A stretch of DNA of 64,000 nucleotides from Balneolales bacterium (GTDB lineage Bacteria; Bacteroidota; Rhodothermia; Balneolales; Natronogracilivirgulaceae), in the NCBI GenBank assembly GCA_007134845.1, contig SLKA01000030.1:1-64000 (forward strand). The letters run 5' to 3'. Both the position numbers and the translations under genes were made by a program. How positions within the stretch are numbered: the stretch's first letter is position 1; the number at the start of each line of letters is the position of its first letter. The notes beneath the pieces are model-generated. The model was given only the letters and a program-made list of their open reading frames with translations. It made no database searches and was not told the DNA's origin. Below, piece by piece: positions 8,808-17,854 of the stretch.

Positions 8808-10160
8808 TCAGTATTTTAGTTGTTCGATCAGTGATTTCAGTTTGTTGTCCAAGCTGACATCATAACGTTGTGGATGCGATAACCGTTTGATGTGATCTGG
8901 AAGCTGCGCGAAGCGAGACGCACTGAATGTTGCAATTTTTTTTACATCCGTCTGGTGATCGAGGATACGGCCGGATTTCATGACTTCGGTGCGGATCTGC
9001 TCAGTATGGACGCCGGATGGCGGATGGTCCGCAAGCCGGATGATATCCCGGAGAAAAGAGACGTCCGCATCGGTTTCGCGGTCAATCTCCTTTATTCCAG
9101 GCAGGCTTCGCTTGGATGACTCATCGGTGTATTTCATACTGGGACGACCGTCCAGGCTGCATATTTTATAGACGCCGCCGAGGGCGCCGTCAGGGTGTCC
9201 GGTAATAAGCCTGGTGCCAATGCCGAAGAAGTCTATGGGTGCATTTTTTTCTTTCAGATCCGCGATTCGGTTTTCGTCAAGCTGATCCGAGACGATGATG
9301 GAGACATAGTCGAGTCCGGCCTCATCGAGCATGGCTCGCGCCTTTCGTGAAAGTGTGAGCGGATTCCCGCTGTCGAGACGAATGCCGGCCAGCCGGTGCC
9401 CGGCATCCTCAAGCTCGCGTGCCACAGTAATGGCATGGGGCAATCCGGAGCCGACAGTATCGTAGGTGTCCACCAAAAGGATAGTGGTGTCGGGATACAT
9501 GCGGGCGTAGGTACGGAAAGCCTCCAGCTCATTGTCAAAGCATTGAATCCAGGAATGGGCCATGGTGCCGGAAACGGGCAGATTGTATCGGCGTCCTGCC
9601 AGGACATTGGAAGTTGCGTCGATTCCTCCGACAGCAGCGGCACGCGAAGCAGCAATTGATCCGGAAGCATGTCCACGGCGCAGTCCGAATTCCACCAGTT
9701 TGCAGTCGCCGGCGGCAAGACGAATACGCCGGGCCTTAGTGGCGATGAGGGACTGGAAATTGAGTAAGTTCAATACCAGGGTTTCCACCAGCTGGCACGA
9801 AAGGAGGGACCCGGATACGGTGAGAATCGGTTCGCCCGGAAATACGACGTCACCTTCTCTTGCGGAGATGATGCTGCCGTCAAAACGGTAGCCGGCAAGA
9901 AAATCACAGAACTCCGCTTCAAAACCATTCTGCCTGAGCCATTCCCGTTCATCGTCGGTGAATCGATAGGATTCCAGCACGGAAAGCAGGTCAGCAAGTC
10001 CGGCAAACACCACATATTCACCGGAAAATGGGGCTTTACGGAAAAAAAAGTCAAAATGAGCGGTTTTTTGATGGTAGCCGGATTTAAAATACCCCTGGCC
10101 CATCGTCAGCTGGTACAGGTCCGTATAAAGAGCGGGATTCGGAATTTCTGCTATGCTCAT
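8808..10160 (-). CDS. pncB: Nicotinate phosphoribosyltransferase PncB
   Basis: Makes nicotinate mononucleotide from nicotinate, PRPP and ATP, the step after PncA. The N-terminus YTDLYQLTMGQGYF, the central EFGLRRGHASGSIAASRAA and SGTMAHSW (with the conserved His) and the phosphate-site region GIRLDSGNPLTLSRKAR are hallmark NAPRTase segments. 450 aa, full length. The ATG at 10160 was chosen because the family starts just before YTDLYQLTMGQ. It is divergent from the gene starting at 10353, leaving a 192-bp shared promoter region. Confidence 0.96.
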   Translation of the reverse strand: MSIAEIPNPALYTDLYQLTMGQGYFKSGYHQKTAHFDFFFRKAPFSGEYVVFAGLADLLSVLESYRFTDDEREWLRQNGFEAEFCDFLAGYRFDGSIISAREGDVVFPGEPILTVSGSLLSCQLVETLVLNLLNFQSLIATKARRIRLAAGDCKLVEFGLRRGHASGSIAASRAAAVGGIDATSNVLAGRRYNLPVSGTMAHSWIQCFDNELEAFRTYARMYPDTTILLVDTYDTVGSGLPHAITVARELEDAGHRLAGIRLDSGNPLTLSRKARAMLDEAGLDYVSIIVSDQLDENRIADLKEKNAPIDFFGIGTRLITGHPDGALGGVYKICSLDGRPSMKYTDESSKRSLPGIKEIDRETDADVSFLRDIIRLADHPPSGVHTEQIRTEVMKSGRILDHQTDVKKIATFSASRFAQLPDHIKRLSHPQRYDVSLDNKLKSLIEQLKY

Positions 10161-10352
10161 TTTCTGCTATGTTCATATTAACGGTTGCAAAAAAGATCCT
10201 TTCTGCCAGTTTCAGGTCGATTCAGGATAAAAAGCACAGTCGCCTGGCATGTTGTAAATTCACCCTCTAACATAGGCCAGTGGGTTCGTAATTCAAAACT
10301 TCTTGGACTATATTGTCAAAAGATTTGTTTACTGGTCCGATTGAATTTTATT

Positions 10353-10976
10353 ATGATACAAAAATATCTGTTTCTATATGCTTTAAATATGGTGCTGGCC
10401 GTTTCCGCTGCAGCCGGTCAGGATGGAAATGCCACTCCCATTCCAACAAACGAGGAGGTCATGGCCGATGAGACGGCACGCCTGCTACTTGAGCTGCTCT
10501 ACAGCGATGATTCAGAGCGGCCGGATGAGCATGCCGGCGTGACGCAGCCAATTTATCTGGACATGATGGTCCCGGTTCGTGTACGGTCACGGATGCAATC
10601 CTATCTGCTTTCGGAAGGGGTGCGGTTGGCAGCCGAACAGCCGGGTTATCATTCCATTCGCATTCAGTGGGAACCTGATCATATGCTGTTGGAGCAGCGA
10701 GGAGGAACGAGCCAGAGGACACTGCGATCGGATCTCTATTTTTCATGGCTGGATGCGGACAGGGAAATACAAAAAACGTGGCAATCGTCGTTTATCTGGG
10801 AAGACGACATCCCCACGGATCAGGTGCCGCTGGTAGAGGGTTCGTGGGGTCCGGCTGCATTCCATCAGAAAAAAGAATCAGGCCGGTTATCCTTTATTCG
10901 TCGTTTTGGCGAGCCGGCCATCATCACCGGTGCCATTGCCGTAACCATTTATCTGCTTTATAACGTTCGCAGCTGA
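10353..10976 (+). CDS. Exported protein with C-terminal membrane anchor, unknown function
   Basis: I start at ATG 10353, giving a normal signal peptide (MIQKYLFLYALNMVLAVSAAAG); the frame can be extended upstream to a TTG at 10185, but those residues do not look like a leader. About 207 residues. The middle is hydrophilic. The C-terminus is a single hydrophobic segment followed by Arg-Ser (GAIAVTIYLLYNVRS), preceded by a basic RRFGEP. This looks like a tail anchor; sorting by an exosortase is a weaker option. The stop overlaps the next gene's ATG by one base (TGATG), so translation is probably coupled to the Ig-like lipoprotein behind it. Confidence 0.75.
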   Translation: MIQKYLFLYALNMVLAVSAAAGQDGNATPIPTNEEVMADETARLLLELLYSDDSERPDEHAGVTQPIYLDMMVPVRVRSRMQSYLLSEGVRLAAEQPGYHSIRIQWEPDHMLLEQRGGTSQRTLRSDLYFSWLDADREIQKTWQSSFIWEDDIPTDQVPLVEGSWGPAAFHQKKESGRLSFIRRFGEPAIITGAIAVTIYLLYNVRS

Positions 10977-12610
10977 TGCACTCACAATTCATCCGAGTTT
11001 TTCTGTTTTTATTGATATGTGTCATCGCTCTGCTGGCATATCATTGCGCCACTCCCACGCAGCCCACGGGCGGGCCTGCCGACCGCACCCCCCCGGAGAT
11101 CGAGGAGACCGAACCGTCGCCCGGAACGACCATGTTCGATGGCGACCGCATTCGTTTCCACTTTTCAAAATATATCAATCGCAACAGTTTTCGGAATGCA
11201 TTCCAGATGGAGCCGGATCTGAATCTGGATTACGACATCAGCTGGCGGCGGCGTACGGCTACGGTGCGGTTCAATGATCCACTGCCCGACACCACCACGA
11301 TCATTTTCACTCTTGGAACGGAACTGGCCGATACCCGCAACAATCGCATTCCTTCACCATTTCAACTTGCGCTCTCAACCGGGCCGGATATCGATGATGG
11401 AAGCATCACTGCTACAGTCAGGGATGCCCAGTCCGGCAAGGGTAAAGCCGGTGAGCGTGTGGTTCTGTACCGCTACCCTGTCGATTTGTCAGCCGGAGCC
11501 AATTATGTCGCCGAAGCCGATACGGCCGGACTCGTTCAATTCAATTATCTCCGTGAGGGAAAATACAAGGCGTTTTGGCTGGATGACCGCAACCGAAACC
11601 GGCGCTGGGATCGTGAACGGGAAGCAGCGCAGCCTTTTTCAACCGACTCCCTGGTACTTGAAAAGGCCGGGGAGGCGGATTTGGGAAAGGTGTTTGTGAT
11701 CCGTCGTGATACCATAGCACCGATGCTGCTGGCGGTCGGCATGCTGTCGGATGTCCGGCTCAGACTTCGTTTCAGTGAAAATGTCGAATTTGATGAAGAT
11801 GCGACCATCTCCGTTTTCCATGAAGATCATACATTCAAGACCGATGCGGTTCCCCTCTATGTGGATCCGGAAAATCCGAATATTATGTTTGCCCAGGCCC
11901 GGGAGCCGCTGCCTGATGGAACATTCTACAATCTTGAACTGCAGGGAATAACGGATGCCACCGGTAACAGCGCCGGTTTTGATATTGATGCATTTCCGGG
12001 GTCCGATGAACCGGATACCACCTATGCTCGCTTTGTGTCCAATGAAAGCAGGTATGGTGTTTCGCCAGATGAGCCAATCGTAATTCGATATGCCAAACTG
12101 CTTGATGATACAACGGTTATGCTGGATTCACTGATAGTCGTGAAAAGTGAGACGATTCACAGTCCCTGGCCTCATGCCGAAACGCGGGATCACAAGCTGC
12201 TGGTATTTCCGGATGGAGAATGGATTCAGGGTGAAAATTATGAAATCCGCGTATGGGATGACGAACGTCTGGAGCGCAGGACGATTCAGCCAAGGATTTT
12301 ATTCGAAGATGAGCTTGGGGCCCTGAATGTGGAAATCGAGCAGCCGCGCACCGATACGACCATGCATCGTCTCCAGTTGATGGACGAACAGGGGGTGACC
12401 GTGCGTGATGTGACTTTTCCGAGAGAAATGGAACTCACCGGCATTCCGGCAGGTCGCTATACCCTGAAAGTGTTTGAATTAAGGGAAGGGCTCCGGGATT
12501 GGGATCCGGGTCAGGTGGATCCGTTCCGTCCGCCGGCCAACTATTTCATTCAGCGAAATGTGCCTGTTGAACGGGCAATGACCGGACAGGTTTATGTCGA
12601 ATGGCGGTAA
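10976..12610 (+). CDS. SbsA Ig-like domain lipoprotein
   Basis: The signal peptide ends in a lipobox (LLAYHC, Cys24), followed by ATPTQPTGGPADRTPPEI, the standard opening of Bacteroidota lipoproteins with an SbsA-type Ig-like domain (Big_5). The domain EPSPGTTMFDGDRIRFHFSK covers roughly residues 35-135. A carboxypeptidase-regulatory-like fold is suggested around residues 150-225 (GERVVLYRYP, KYKAFWLDDRNRNRRWD), and more Ig-like segments follow. 544 aa. It is coupled to the preceding exported protein and followed after 1 bp by a propeller protein. Its role is most likely structural or binding at the cell surface; no enzyme motif is seen. Confidence 0.85.
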   Translation: MHSQFIRVFLFLLICVIALLAYHCATPTQPTGGPADRTPPEIEETEPSPGTTMFDGDRIRFHFSKYINRNSFRNAFQMEPDLNLDYDISWRRRTATVRFNDPLPDTTTIIFTLGTELADTRNNRIPSPFQLALSTGPDIDDGSITATVRDAQSGKGKAGERVVLYRYPVDLSAGANYVAEADTAGLVQFNYLREGKYKAFWLDDRNRNRRWDREREAAQPFSTDSLVLEKAGEADLGKVFVIRRDTIAPMLLAVGMLSDVRLRLRFSENVEFDEDATISVFHEDHTFKTDAVPLYVDPENPNIMFAQAREPLPDGTFYNLELQGITDATGNSAGFDIDAFPGSDEPDTTYARFVSNESRYGVSPDEPIVIRYAKLLDDTTVMLDSLIVVKSETIHSPWPHAETRDHKLLVFPDGEWIQGENYEIRVWDDERLERRTIQPRILFEDELGALNVEIEQPRTDTTMHRLQLMDEQGVTVRDVTFPREMELTGIPAGRYTLKVFELREGLRDWDPGQVDPFRPPANYFIQRNVPVERAMTGQVYVEWR

Positions 12611-12611
12611 A

Positions 12612-13553
12612 ATGACCAAAATCAAATTCGCACTGGCTGTATTTTTAATCACATCATCATCGATTATTTGCATATGGCACACCGCAGAAGCTGCCGATAC
12701 CCTGCGCATACCGACTATTGATGTGGTTTCGGGGCTTGACGATGCCCGGTCGCTGGTGATGCGATCTGATGGTGAGCTCATCATCACAGAGGCCGGAACA
12801 CAACGGATCCTGTCCTGTCGGATTGATGCAGGCGTGGAAGCAGATATCAGTACGGAAGAAGACATCAGTAATGAAACAGATATTAGTAAGGAAAAAGAGA
12901 TCAGTAATGAAACAGATACATTGATGGCATCCGAAAAGCAAAGGTATGTGCCGGACCTGGACCAGCCAGATGGACTCTCACTTGTCATGGACACCTATAC
13001 TGCAGTTGTGAGCGCCGGCTCAGGGCATGTACACCTGTTGGATGAGGATTTGAGCTACATGCGCAGTGTTGCGGTTCCGTCATGGGCGCTGGGTGACAGC
13101 GAATTTCGTCCCAATGATGTGACCAGCAATGAATTCGGCGAACTTTTTGTACTGGACAGCATGGCGCGAAGGGTCTATCACTTTAATGCCAACGGGGGGT
13201 ATCTGCAAAATTTTGATCTCCGTGATATGGAACGGCCGGAGCGGCTTTCATACTACAGTGAATCGTTATTCATCACCGATTCAGCTGCAGGCAAGATCCA
13301 CATTCTAACCGATGATGGACGAAGCCTTGCAACCATAGGCACGTTTCCGTCGCTGGCCCGGGTGCGTATCATTGATGATGTGATTTGGGTGCTATCAGGC
13401 GAAGTGGTGCATCTGTTTTCTATTTCAGGTGAGCACGTCGGCAACCTGATGACCGACCTGCCGTCCATTCATTTTATGGATGCAGCAGGGTCGGATAGCC
13501 GGGTGTTTCTATTGACATCCGGTTCTTTGTATTTTTGGAACCTTGAACAATAA
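12612..13553 (+). CDS. Exported NHL/six-bladed beta-propeller protein
   Basis: The ATG at 12612 directly after the previous stop gives a good signal peptide ending AEAADT; an upstream frame extension to 12594 would overlap the neighbour. Repeated blades such as DGELIITEAGTQRI, FGELFVLDSMARRVYHF and ESLFITDSAAGKIHIL, each with an aromatic or hydrophobic core and a V-loop, indicate an NHL-type propeller. Residues of the first blade loop are replaced by a run of four near-identical six-residue units (DISNET/DISKEK type), encoded by an 18-bp tandem repeat. About 313 aa. Third gene of a tight operon of envelope proteins; likely a periplasmic or surface binding protein. Confidence 0.75.
   Translation: MTKIKFALAVFLITSSSIICIWHTAEAADTLRIPTIDVVSGLDDARSLVMRSDGELIITEAGTQRILSCRIDAGVEADISTEEDISNETDISKEKEISNETDTLMASEKQRYVPDLDQPDGLSLVMDTYTAVVSAGSGHVHLLDEDLSYMRSVAVPSWALGDSEFRPNDVTSNEFGELFVLDSMARRVYHFNANGGYLQNFDLRDMERPERLSYYSESLFITDSAAGKIHILTDDGRSLATIGTFPSLARVRIIDDVIWVLSGEVVHLFSISGEHVGNLMTDLPSIHFMDAAGSDSRVFLLTSGSLYFWNLEQ
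12843..12914 (+). repeat. Four 18-bp tandem repeats inside the propeller gene
   Basis: Units at 12843-12860, 12861-12878, 12879-12896 and 12897-12914 follow GA-ATCAGTAATGAAACA with substitutions. Units 2 and 4 differ by only a couple of bases. The period keeps the frame and encodes an acidic/polar six-residue repeat in a blade loop. Confidence 0.9.
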
Positions 13554-13571
13554 ACAAACCGGATCGGCACC

Positions 13572-14036
13572 ATGGCCACACACATCCATTTCATAATGAA
13601 AAAGAACCCCGGAAAACGCCGGGTACTGAACTCCATACTGGCCATACTTACCGGTATACTCATCCTTCTCTGGCCCGATGCCCTGTACTATATTCTCGGC
13701 AGCTACCTGATCGCCACAGGTATACTTTCACTCATCTTTCGTGCCCCGTCATTCCTGGTTGCAGCATCTGTGGTCACCGGTATATTTATTTTTGTCTTTC
13801 CTTCGTTTATACCGTATTTCTTTGCTTTTTTTCTTCTGGTTATCGGACTGGGCTCATTGATGAGCGGCGGACTTGGCCTGGCGGTGATTCCATTGCTGGC
13901 TGCGGCACTGCTGCTCGCTTTCCCGGATATCATATCCATCATTGTGGCAGCGTTTCTGCTGCTTTACGGCATTACATCCATAGTTGCTATGGTTCAGTCG
14001 CGCAGAAACGACAAGGAAATTATCGAAGTCTATTAG
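13572..14036 (+). CDS. Small membrane protein, DUF308/DUF3096-like
   Basis: About 154 residues with six short hydrophobic segments containing Gly-rich helices (LNSILAILTGILILLWPDAL, LGSYLIATGILSLIF), as in HdeD/DUF308 and DUF3096 proteins. It belongs in the inner membrane. A second ATG at 13596 (MKKNPGKRR) would give a cleaner N-terminus with the basic residues just before the first helix, and may be the real start. It lies 18 bp after the propeller gene and 13 bp before mltG, so it appears to share a transcript. Function unknown; HdeD relatives are tied to stress tolerance, but this does not transfer safely. Confidence 0.75.
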   Translation: MATHIHFIMKKNPGKRRVLNSILAILTGILILLWPDALYYILGSYLIATGILSLIFRAPSFLVAASVVTGIFIFVFPSFIPYFFAFFLLVIGLGSLMSGGLGLAVIPLLAAALLLAFPDIISIIVAAFLLLYGITSIVAMVQSRRNDKEIIEVY

Positions 14037-14049
14037 TAACAGTATCCCA

Positions 14050-15153
14050 ATGCGTAACTTTGAATTCAATCATCTCCGTTCAAGAGAGTGGGGCCTTGCG
14101 GCTGTAATCCTGGTCCTGTCCTTTCTTCTTGCATACGGATCCAGAACTCTGCGTCTGAACAGTGATTCGGCCATATCTCCACCGGATCACACGGTTCTGC
14201 TCATACACGATACCATCGAACTGGAAGATCTGATCGTCATTATGGATGAGAACGGTATACGTTTCAATGCCGGGGAACTCCGATGGGCTTCAGAAATACT
14301 GGGGTGGCGGCGCTTCAGCCAGGGACGCTATACGTTTGACGAGCCTGCGGGCTACTCCGACTTTTTTTCCAAACTGGCATTGGGCTTGCAGGACCCGATG
14401 CCGCTTCGGATTCCGCCCGGCGCCACCAAGGATGCTCTCAAGGAGCGGATTGCCGTGCAGATGCAATTTGAGACGCATGAGCTGGAGGAGGCCATGCGTG
14501 ATACCAGTCTGCTGAATCGGTACGGTATTGAGTCGCACCAGCTCTACGGCCGGATCCTGCCCGATACCTATGAAGTGTACTGGACAACTTCGCCGTCGAG
14601 GCTTCTGGAACGGCTGCTTACGGAGTTTGAGTCCAGGGTGATCCAACCGTATGCCGATCGCATGCAGGAACTGGGAAGAGATGTGGATGAGATCGCAACA
14701 CTCGCTTCGATCATTGAATGGGAGGCCCGTTTTGATGATGAGAAACCGACCATAAGCGGGCTGTACTGGAACCGGCTTAACCGGCGATGGCGTCTGCAGG
14801 CCGATCCCACAGTCAACTATGCCAAGGGAGAACGGAGCCGGCTGGTGTATGCCGATTACCGCATCGATCATCCCTATAATACCTACCGCATGCACGGTTT
14901 GCCGCCGGGACCTATCACCAATCCTTCTCTCTCCTCACTACGGGCGGCTCTTTATCCGGAAGAGCACAATTACATGTATATGGTGGCCGCTCCTGACGGC
15001 AGGCATGCTTTTTCGGAGACCTACGCCGAGCACCGCAGGAAAAGCAGGGAATGGACGGACTGGCTTCGGGAGCAGCGTCGCATCAGGGCAGAAATGGAAC
15101 GCGAAGAGGCGTTAAGACAGGAGAATGCATTAGAGGAAAAGGGAAACAATTAA
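14050..15153 (+). CDS. mltG: Endolytic murein transglycosylase MltG
   Basis: Cleaves nascent glycan strands in the inner-membrane face of the periplasm and so limits peptidoglycan chain length. The ATG at 14050 is chosen over an upstream in-frame GTG/TTG because it gives the family's short cytoplasmic tail then one membrane helix (residues about 15-31). A LysM-like region follows. The catalytic Glu is Glu223 in LASIIEWEAR; PTVNYAKG, YNTYRMHGLPPGPITNPS and the closing HAFSETYAEHRR are diagnostic. 367 aa. Overlap-free and closely spaced after a small membrane gene. Confidence 0.95.
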   Translation: MRNFEFNHLRSREWGLAAVILVLSFLLAYGSRTLRLNSDSAISPPDHTVLLIHDTIELEDLIVIMDENGIRFNAGELRWASEILGWRRFSQGRYTFDEPAGYSDFFSKLALGLQDPMPLRIPPGATKDALKERIAVQMQFETHELEEAMRDTSLLNRYGIESHQLYGRILPDTYEVYWTTSPSRLLERLLTEFESRVIQPYADRMQELGRDVDEIATLASIIEWEARFDDEKPTISGLYWNRLNRRWRLQADPTVNYAKGERSRLVYADYRIDHPYNTYRMHGLPPGPITNPSLSSLRAALYPEEHNYMYMVAAPDGRHAFSETYAEHRRKSREWTDWLREQRRIRAEMEREEALRQENALEEKGNN

Positions 15154-15251
15154 TTTCCGGACACAATCAGGTGATTAATTCGCAATTCCTTCAAGAAAGA
15201 AGCATAAATTAGGAAGAACAATTATTTCAATTCTTTTTTTTGGCTGGTGTC

Positions 15252-15842
15252 ATGGGATTTCTGGAATCTATATCGATTGAATTTGACTGGTTCAATTACG
15301 TAGTCCTGCCGCTGATGATTTTTGCCGCCCGCGTGGTGGATGTGACACTGGGCACGCTGCGTATTATTTTTGTATCGCGAAGCATGAAAGTGCTGGCGCC
15401 ATTGATCGGTTTTTTTGAGGCGCTGATCTGGCTGCTGGCAATGGGTCAGATTTTTCAGCATCTGACCAATATGGGCCTTTATATCGCCTATGCGGCGGGT
15501 TTTTCAATAGGCAATTATATAGGCATATATCTGGAGGGCAAAATTGCCATGGGATTGCTGTGTGTGCGGACCATTACCACGGATGATGCCACTGAACTCA
15601 TCGAATATCTCAAGGAGAATGATTTCGGAGTGACGTCGGTGTCAGCCAGCGGGATCAGTGGTCAGGTGCGCCTGATTCTGAGCATCATAAAAAGAAAGGA
15701 CCTCAAACGGATGATACAGATCATTCACGAAAAGATGCCCAAGGCATTCATATCCATTGAAGATGTGAGATCGGTGAATGAAGGATTTTTCCCGCAGAAA
15801 AGCCTGGGACTATTTTCCCGGCTTCCGCTTAAGAGGAAGTAG
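15252..15842 (+). CDS. UPF0316 / DUF2179-DUF5698 membrane protein
   Basis: Three N-terminal membrane helices carry the family signature AARVVDVTLGTLRIIFVSR followed by GFFEALIWLLAMGQ and AGFSIGNYIGIYLEGKIA. The soluble C-terminal part from about residue 100 (TDDATELIEYLKENDFGVTSV) is the DUF2179 ferredoxin-like domain. The ATG at 15252 was preferred to a TTG four codons upstream. About 196 aa. Molecular function is not established for the family. It stands alone between mltG and the convergent gene below. Confidence 0.88.
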   Translation: MGFLESISIEFDWFNYVVLPLMIFAARVVDVTLGTLRIIFVSRSMKVLAPLIGFFEALIWLLAMGQIFQHLTNMGLYIAYAAGFSIGNYIGIYLEGKIAMGLLCVRTITTDDATELIEYLKENDFGVTSVSASGISGQVRLILSIIKRKDLKRMIQIIHEKMPKAFISIEDVRSVNEGFFPQKSLGLFSRLPLKRK

Positions 15843-15889
15843 GCCGGCGAGGCTGCCCTGATATGTTCCGCAGGGTTCATCCTGACCTG

Positions 15890-17797
15890 TTAATCCTCAT
15901 ACCTTTCGGTTTCAGGATCCGGGTCTTCCTCCGCCCGTTCATCTTCATCCGGGTCTTCCTCCGCAAGCTGATAAAGGGTAGTGCCGGCCCGCTCAATATG
16001 AAGAAAATGCAGATGCTGGTTGATGTGCGTGCCCCGGAAATCGATATGGGTGATCACCCCTTCATGAAGCGGCCTGTGGCGCAGTTTTTGTTTTATGTGT
16101 GCCGGGTTTTCCAGTTCGCGTATGGATCGGAAGAGGAAGGTAGCCACATCATAACCCAGAAAAGCGAAATTGTCGGGCTGGTATCCTGTCAGGGACTCAT
16201 AGTTGTTCCGGAAATGATAGGTATTCCTGTCATCTTCATCCTTGTGGAAGAAACTGCTGTAATAGATATCGAAATAGCGCCTTCTGTCATCGCTTAGACT
16301 GACATGCGCCATTTCGTCGTTACTCAGAATGGTGACATTGCTCCGGAATGCCTGCAGGTCGTTGAGGATGAGGTCTATCAGCTGATCCGATCCGCCTCCG
16401 GTAACCGAGATATAGAGTCCTTTTACGGGCACAAGTTTGAAATCCTCATCCTCAAAATACCGCTCAACGTGACGCCGGCTTCCTGCCAGGTGTGAGGTAA
16501 TGTGATCCACTTCAAAGGCAAGCGATTCAAAATCCTCACTGAAATAGTGAAGTATCTTGGCTCCAAGGCGTTCGGCTTCATTTCGGAACTCACGCGCCTC
16601 GCGTGAGACCGGTTGGTTGCTTTGCGTAATTACAGCAAGCGTATCCAGGTTGAGTTCTCTGACGGCGAAGGCAGCCATGGCTCTTCCGCGGGTTTCAAAT
16701 GTGGGGTTGATCTGGTAGAGATAGGGATTGCTGATGTTGAGCGTATCGGCATTGGCAAGCGGAGGGATGACGGGTATCTGATAATACTCGGCGATATCGC
16801 GAATGCGGTAGGCAGCATCCGAAAAAAGAGGACCGATGATGGCATCGGCATGGCGCTCCCAGGCCAGCCTGGCAACCGCAGCTTCCAGGGTCAGCGTGGT
16901 ATCGGATGTTTCCATGAGGTGAAGCCGGATGTATTTGTCATTCTGAGAGCGGTTGAATTCTTCGGCGGCAAGCAGGTACCCGTTATATAGCGAGCGGGAG
17001 ATTTGCCATTCACCGGATCCCGTTTCGGTTGCAGGCAGCAACACTCCGATGTTGTATATGATACCGGATGGAGCCTTCCCGTAGGATGCTGCAACTTTTT
17101 GTGTCGGCAATCGCTGAATGCGGCGATTCAGCGCACCCAGAATATTGGTGTCAATAGTGGCTTCGAAATAGGGGTGCAATGCTTCATAGAGATGAATGGC
17201 CTCAGCGCGGTCCATGAAGTCCAGCCCGAAGCGAAACAGATCCAGCTGAACCCTCGGGTTTTCACTTTGCATGAAAGCAGATTTACGCTGCTGGGTGCTG
17301 AGATATCCCATGATCTGCTGGTATAATGTATTAGCATCACGATGCAGATTCTGGTAGGCGGGACGCGATTTGAGATTAAAAAGAATATCCAGACTCTGTC
17401 CGTACTGGCGGGTCTGAAATTCGCAAAGGGCAAGGGTGTATCGGCCTTCGTCGTGCAGGCGGGGATCATCACTGCGCGAAAGCTTGCGCAGACTGTTTTT
17501 TGCCAGTGGATAGTTGCTGACTGAAAAATGGCTCTTGCCCTCGAAAAGTCGGGCTTCCGGGGTATCTATTTTTGAGAAATACGCGGCGGCAGAGTCAAAT
17601 TGCGATTCCCGGTAAAATTCCATTGCCCGGTCAAACAACTCCTCCGGGGATGCGATTATCTGATCCTGATCTTCAGTGATGCCACGAACGGGATCGGACG
17701 GTGCGCTGCCTGCCGACGGGTTGGCGAGTGGCATGCCGGCAATGAGTCCGGTCAGCAGAATACAGCTGATCCTTAAAAAATGAAATGAAGCGTTCAT
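15890..17797 (-). CDS. Exported TPR plus periplasmic-binding-type protein (LivJ/LpoA-like)
   Basis: A signal peptide (residues 1-26) is followed by TPR-like helical repeats (about residues 50-215: EELFDRAMEFYRESQFDSAA, EARLFEGKSHFSVSNYPLAKN). From about 245 comes a type I periplasmic-binding domain: YNIGVLLPATETG, LYNGYLLAAEEFN, ADAIIGPLFSDAAYRIRDIA. This TPR plus Peripla_BP_6 order is the layout of LpoA-type activators of penicillin-binding proteins, and also occurs in Bacteroidota proteins of unknown role. The acidic tail holds a ten-residue repeat (EEDPDEDERA, EEDPDPETER). 635 aa. No transporter genes are adjacent, which argues against an ABC uptake system. Confidence 0.8.
   Translation of the reverse strand: MNASFHFLRISCILLTGLIAGMPLANPSAGSAPSDPVRGITEDQDQIIASPEELFDRAMEFYRESQFDSAAAYFSKIDTPEARLFEGKSHFSVSNYPLAKNSLRKLSRSDDPRLHDEGRYTLALCEFQTRQYGQSLDILFNLKSRPAYQNLHRDANTLYQQIMGYLSTQQRKSAFMQSENPRVQLDLFRFGLDFMDRAEAIHLYEALHPYFEATIDTNILGALNRRIQRLPTQKVAASYGKAPSGIIYNIGVLLPATETGSGEWQISRSLYNGYLLAAEEFNRSQNDKYIRLHLMETSDTTLTLEAAVARLAWERHADAIIGPLFSDAAYRIRDIAEYYQIPVIPPLANADTLNISNPYLYQINPTFETRGRAMAAFAVRELNLDTLAVITQSNQPVSREAREFRNEAERLGAKILHYFSEDFESLAFEVDHITSHLAGSRRHVERYFEDEDFKLVPVKGLYISVTGGGSDQLIDLILNDLQAFRSNVTILSNDEMAHVSLSDDRRRYFDIYYSSFFHKDEDDRNTYHFRNNYESLTGYQPDNFAFLGYDVATFLFRSIRELENPAHIKQKLRHRPLHEGVITHIDFRGTHINQHLHFLHIERAGTTLYQLAEEDPDEDERAEEDPDPETERYED
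15919..15964 (-). repeat. 16-bp direct repeat at 30-bp spacing in the acidic tail
   Basis: CCGGGTCTTCCTCCGC occurs at 15919-15934 and again at 15949-15964, exactly 30 bp apart, so the frame is kept. It encodes the repeated EEDPD units at the end of the periplasmic-binding-type protein. Confidence 0.85.
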
Positions 17798-17854
17798 ATA
17801 TGTTTTTAATTATATATTACAGCAGCGGACAGGATAGTACCTATTGCCCATGAT